From contig JAAURV010000120.1 in NCBI GenBank assembly GCA_012032065.1, positions 1 to 8,491 on the forward strand: a stretch of 8,491 nucleotides of DNA, written 5' to 3'. The DNA comes from Hyphomicrobiales bacterium (lineage in GTDB: Bacteria > Pseudomonadota > Alphaproteobacteria > Rhizobiales > Aestuariivirgaceae). Under the pieces are notes generated by a model, which saw only the letters and a list, made by a program, of their open reading frames with translations, did not search any database and was not told the DNA's origin. The position numbers and the translations under genes were made by a program. Position 1 is the first letter of the stretch; the number at the start of each line of letters is the position of its first letter. This document shows, piece after piece, positions 6,166 to 8,491 of the stretch.

Positions 6166-6831
6166 ATGACCTGCCGCCTGCTCGTTCCACTGGCGCTTGC
6201 CGCGCTTGGGTTTTGCGTCATTCCGGCATCCGGCCAGGGAAAGGAGGCCCGCGCGATCCTGTCCGATATCGCAATCGACCTGGACAATGACGGTAAAATG
6301 GACCGGGCGATGCTGGTGCTGGTCAATCCAGAGAGCACCGTCAATCGCATCGGCGGTGGCGAGGCGCACATGCTCGGCGAAAACGAGCGCGTCGATCTCT
6401 ACGTCTTTCTTGGCGATGGCGATCGAGCGCCCGATTTGTCGCGCAAACCACAGTTCATCAAGAAGAGCATCGTCGATACCGAGAACGCCCAAATGGTCCT
6501 TGCGCTCGAAAGCAAGGCCAAAGGTTCGTTCACGATCTCATCCTGCTACGGCTGCGGCGCAAGAAAGTCGTGGGAGCAGAGCCTCACGATTGTCAGCCGC
6601 CGAGGCGAATTCCTGGTCGCGGGCTTCACCCGGAACTGGGAGTGGAACGTTCACACCTCCGATGCCAATGTCGAGACGGCCATGGGAGGCTGCGACATCA
6701 ATTTCTTGTCGGGCAAAGGCGTCGCTTCGCGGGATTTGGGTGAGGGCAAACCGCTGCGAACGAAATTCAAACCGATCAAGCTTGCTCTCTGGTCCGAACG
6801 CAAATTGCCCAAGGCCTGCCGCTTTTACTAG
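6166..6831 (+). CDS. Secreted protein with EF-hand-like loop, third gene of the sortase operon
   Basis: The product has 221 residues. It has a signal peptide (MTCRLLVPLALAALGF, likely cut near ASGQG, 21-25) and a mature domain with D38-x-D40-x-D42-G-x-x-D46, a Dx[DN]xDGxxD calcium-loop pattern as in FG-GAP or dockerin-like modules. Four Cys lie in the mature part or near it (CYGC at 127-130, Cys176, Cys218), suggesting periplasmic disulfides. It has no sorting signal or C-terminal anchor. I do not recognise a named family. The start at 6166 is chosen because AAGGAAG (6153-6159) sits 6 bases before it. The alternative ATG at 6118 overlaps the sortase stop (ATGA) but has no well-spaced ribosome site and would add a 16-residue Arg-rich extension before the signal peptide. 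Cotranscription with sortase and target suggests a role in that system, for example as partner, ligand or acceptor; this is inference. Confidence 0.8.
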   Translation: MTCRLLVPLALAALGFCVIPASGQGKEARAILSDIAIDLDNDGKMDRAMLVLVNPESTVNRIGGGEAHMLGENERVDLYVFLGDGDRAPDLSRKPQFIKKSIVDTENAQMVLALESKAKGSFTISSCYGCGARKSWEQSLTIVSRRGEFLVAGFTRNWEWNVHTSDANVETAMGGCDINFLSGKGVASRDLGEGKPLRTKFKPIKLALWSERKLPKACRFY

Positions 6832-6898
6832 ACGAATTGCAAGGCAGCTGCGCGGCCGGCGGCGCTGTCAGGTGGCGGAACAGGTGAGGTGACGTTCG

Positions 6899-6948
6899 TT
6901 TTTCCCCCAACTTCGTTGGGGAGTGGCCCGAAGGGCCGAGGGGGCGCC
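6899..6948 (-). repeat. Two-hairpin palindromic repeat, copy 1
   Basis: In unit orientation (minus strand) it reads CCCCTCGGCCC, TTC, GGGCC, then ACTCCCC and a second hairpin, ending in an A run. Plus-strand stems: CCCCAAC/GTTGGGG at 6905-6911 and 6915-6921 (3-base loop) and GGCCC/GGGCC at 6925-6929 and 6933-6937 (3-base loop). The small stem differs from copies 2 and 4 by a base-pair swap on both arms, so pairing is conserved although sequence is not. Confidence 0.8.
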
Positions 6949-7011
6949 GATGAAGGGCGCGTTTCAAATTTGCTCCGTGTACGGATTTTCAGAGACCTTT
7001 ACCGTGGAGAT

Positions 7012-7071
7012 ACCCCCTCGGCGCTTCGCGCCACTCCCCCACGCGCGCTATGGCGCGCGCGAGGGAGAAAA
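7012..7071 (+). repeat. Two-hairpin palindromic repeat, copy 2
   Basis: Plus orientation. The first stem is GGCGC/GCGCC (7020-7024 and 7028-7032, loop TTC). The second is long: CTCCC (7034-7038) with GGGAG (7063-7067), enclosing CGCGCGC/GCGCGCG (7042-7048 and 7053-7059) round a TATG loop. The unit ends in GAGAAAA like copies 3 and 4. Confidence 0.85.
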
Positions 7072-7090
7072 TGGTAGCGCCAATCCTCTC

Positions 7091-7144
7091 GTTTTCTTCC
7101 CCGCGCGCAGCGTGGGGAAGTGGCCCGCAGGGCCGATGGGGTGT
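7091..7144 (-). repeat. Two-hairpin palindromic repeat, copy 3
   Basis: Minus orientation, 19 bases from copy 2 and facing it tail to tail. Stems: CTTCCCC/GGGGAAG (7096-7102 and 7114-7120) and GGCCC/GGGCC (7122-7126 and 7130-7134, loop GCA). The CTTCCCC/GGGGAAG pair differs from the CTCCC/GGGAG pair of copy 2 on both arms in a compensating way. Confidence 0.82.
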
Positions 7145-7210
7145 CTCAACAAGCCCGCTTCCTATCGTGGCGCCCGGCCAACACCAGCTACAGAAATCCG
7201 TCACCCGGAA

Positions 7211-7274
7211 ACACCCCCTCGGCGCTTCGCGCCACTCCCCCATGCGCGCGGTCGCGTAGCGTGGGGGAGAAAAT
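7211..7274 (+). repeat. Two-hairpin palindromic repeat, copy 4
   Basis: Plus orientation. It shares about 22 bases of its left half with copy 2 almost exactly (from CCCCCTCGGCGC to CACTCCCCCA). Stems: GGCGC/GCGCC (7221-7225 and 7229-7233, loop TTC) and CTCCCCCA/TGGGGGAG (7235-7242 and 7262-7269). The interior between the arms of the second stem is divergent from copy 2. Confidence 0.85.
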
Positions 7275-7358
7275 CTCTTCATCCACACCCGCCCGGAATC
7301 GCTTGGATTCGCCTGCCCCTTTGTGTAGGGAACCCCAAATCCGGGTTTCCCCAAGAGC

Positions 7359-8491
7359 ATGCCGAAACGCACCGACATCAAATCCATCCTCATCATCGGG
7401 GCTGGGCCGATCATTATCGGCCAGGCTTGCGAATTCGATTATTCCGGCACCCAAGCCGTCAAAGCCCTGAAAGCCGAGGGTTACCGGGTCATCCTGGTCA
7501 ATTCGAACCCCGCCACCATCATGACCGACCCCGATCTGGCCGACGCCACCTATGTCGAGCCGATCACGCCGGAAGTGGTGGCGAAGATCATCGAAAAGGA
7601 GCGTCCCGACGCGCTGCTTCCCACCATGGGCGGGCAGACGGCGCTCAACACTGCCCTTTCTCTTAATAAGATGGGCGTCCTCGACAAATTCGGCGTCGAA
7701 ATGATCGGCGCCAAGGCGGACGCCATCGATAAGGCGGAGGACCGCGAGCTGTTCCGCGAGGCGATGAAGAAGATCGGCCTCGATACGCCAAAATCCATGC
7801 TGGCCAATGCCTCCGCCGCCAAGGACGCAGACAAGGAATTCCACACCGCCGAAACCGCGCTACTCAAGGCCGCGGGTGAGAATCTCGAAGCTTACGAGCA
7901 GAAATGGGCCGAGCAGGAGCCGGAGCGCCTGCGCAAATACCGCAACCGCGCCATGGTCGAAGCCTTCGAGGCCATGCTGGAAGTAGGCCTTCCCTGCATC
8001 ATCCGCCCCTCCTTCACCTTGGGCGGCACCGGTGGTGGTATTGCCTACAACCGCGAAGAGTTTTTCGACATCGTCGAAAGGGGCCTCGATGCTTCGCCCA
8101 CCGCGGAAGTGCTGATCGAAGAGTCGGTGCTTGGCTGGAAGGAGTACGAGATGGAAGTGGTCCGCGACAAGGCGGACAACTGCATCATCGTCTGTTCCAT
8201 CGAAAACGTCGATCCCATGGGCGTACATACGGGCGATTCGATCACCGTTGCCCCGGCGCTCACGTTGACCGACAAGGAATACCAGATCATGCGCAACGCC
8301 TCGATCGCGGTGCTGCGCGAAATCGGCATCGAAACCGGCGGCTCCAATGTGCAGTTCGGCGTCGACCCCAAGACCGGCCGCCTCGTCGTCATCGAAATGA
8401 ACCCGCGCGTGTCGCGCTCCTCGGCGCTCGCGTCCAAGGCCACGGGCTTCCCCGATCGCCAAAGTTCGCGGCGAAAACTGGCGATCGGCTA
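7359..8491 (+). CDS. carB: Carbamoyl-phosphate synthase large subunit, N-terminal third (partial)
   Basis: From the ATG at 7359 the frame stays open to the window edge (377 codons plus two bases). The start MPKRTDIKSILIIGAGPIII and the following EFDYSGTQAVKAL are diagnostic of CarB, which makes carbamoyl phosphate from glutamine-derived ammonia, bicarbonate and two ATP for arginine and pyrimidine synthesis in the cytoplasm. Landmarks: NSNPATIMTDP (48-58), LLPTMGGQTALN (86-97), Arg129, the glycine loop GGTGGGIAYN (222-231), VDPMGVHTGDS (284-294) and the metal-binding EMNPR (346-350). Residues about 152-208 hold a charged, helical insertion absent from E. coli CarB but typical, as I recall, of alphaproteobacterial CarB. 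After Pro365 the protein reads DRQSSRRK where the family has IAKVAAK; three extra single bases explain this. The ribosome site is weak (AAGAG just before the ATG). carA is not adjacent upstream. Confidence 0.97.
   Translation, partial: MPKRTDIKSILIIGAGPIIIGQACEFDYSGTQAVKALKAEGYRVILVNSNPATIMTDPDLADATYVEPITPEVVAKIIEKERPDALLPTMGGQTALNTALSLNKMGVLDKFGVEMIGAKADAIDKAEDRELFREAMKKIGLDTPKSMLANASAAKDADKEFHTAETALLKAAGENLEAYEQKWAEQEPERLRKYRNRAMVEAFEAMLEVGLPCIIRPSFTLGGTGGGIAYNREEFFDIVERGLDASPTAEVLIEESVLGWKEYEMEVVRDKADNCIIVCSIENVDPMGVHTGDSITVAPALTLTDKEYQIMRNASIAVLREIGIETGGSNVQFGVDPKTGRLVVIEMNPRVSRSSALASKATGFPDRQSSRRKLAIG

Larger units (their letters stand above)
6832..7358. other. Non-coding region with palindromic repeat cluster and carB leader
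   Basis: This 527-base stretch has no credible gene; the open frames in it are made of low-complexity Pro/Arg/Ala codons generated by the repeats. It holds four related two-hairpin repeat units (listed separately) between 6899 and 7274, and two leader inverted repeats before carB: GAATC/GATTC at 7296-7300 and 7306-7310, and an imperfect GGGAACCC/GGGTTTCCC hairpin at 7328-7351. No clear intrinsic terminator for the sortase operon is visible: the repeat hairpins are followed by A runs, not T runs, in the unit direction. Confidence 0.7.

Noticed and set aside
6899..7274. Repeat hairpins as rho-independent terminators, or the cluster as a CRISPR array
   Set aside because: The stems are followed by A runs in unit direction and lack T tails on either strand. 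Copies alternate in orientation, differ in length and have uneven spacers, unlike CRISPR.
6889..7666. Plus-strand frames of 62-247 codons across the repeat region and into carB
   Set aside because: Their composition comes from the palindromic repeats and then from an off-frame reading of carB; no start signals are present.
7188..8462. Minus-strand frames of 218 and 200 codons opposite carB
   Set aside because: carB on the plus strand is unmistakable, and the antisense frames show only shadow composition.

Overview
The window (GC-rich, dense coding, strong third-position GC) looks like a chromosomal piece of an alphaproteobacterium, most likely Hyphomicrobiales (Rhizobiales). The best clue is the partial CarB at the right edge: its first ATP-grasp domain carries a long charged insertion of the kind I know from rhizobial CarB proteins. 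The assignment is inference from memory of the families; no search was run.

Layout. (1) 1-1763, minus strand: an amino-acid ABC uptake operon read right to left, with a family-3 periplasmic binding protein, a GC-rich hairpin, a full-length permease, and the start of a second permease joined by an ATGA overlap. (2) 1764-2340: an AT-rich upstream region with a 12-bp palindrome, then a decayed-looking coding remnant on the plus strand. (3) 2341-3090, minus: an XRE-type helix-turn-helix regulator with an unrecognised C-terminal domain. (4) 3265-6831, plus: a tight three-gene operon comprising a VIT/VWA surface protein with a C-terminal LPQTA sorting signal, a class GN (proteobacterial) sortase with His, Cys and Arg motifs, and a small secreted protein with an EF-hand-like calcium loop and four cysteines. 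(5) 6832-7358: non-coding DNA holding four copies of a two-hairpin palindromic repeat in alternating orientation. (6) 7359-8491, plus: the N-terminal third of carB, which appears to carry three single-base insertions in its last 45 bases.

The most interesting system is the Gram-negative dedicated sortase module. The VIT/VWA protein is exported, held in the inner membrane by its C-terminal helix, and presumably cut at LPQTA and transferred by the adjacent sortase to an unknown acceptor. The sortase/target pair is a known but barely characterised type. What stands out here is the setting: there is no adjacent two-component system or OmpA-like partner as in the gammaproteobacterial version, a one-component XRE regulator is transcribed divergently, the sorting motif ends in Ala, and an unrecognised secreted protein is cotranscribed and may be an accessory, ligand or acceptor. 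The ABC operon and carB are ordinary housekeeping neighbours.
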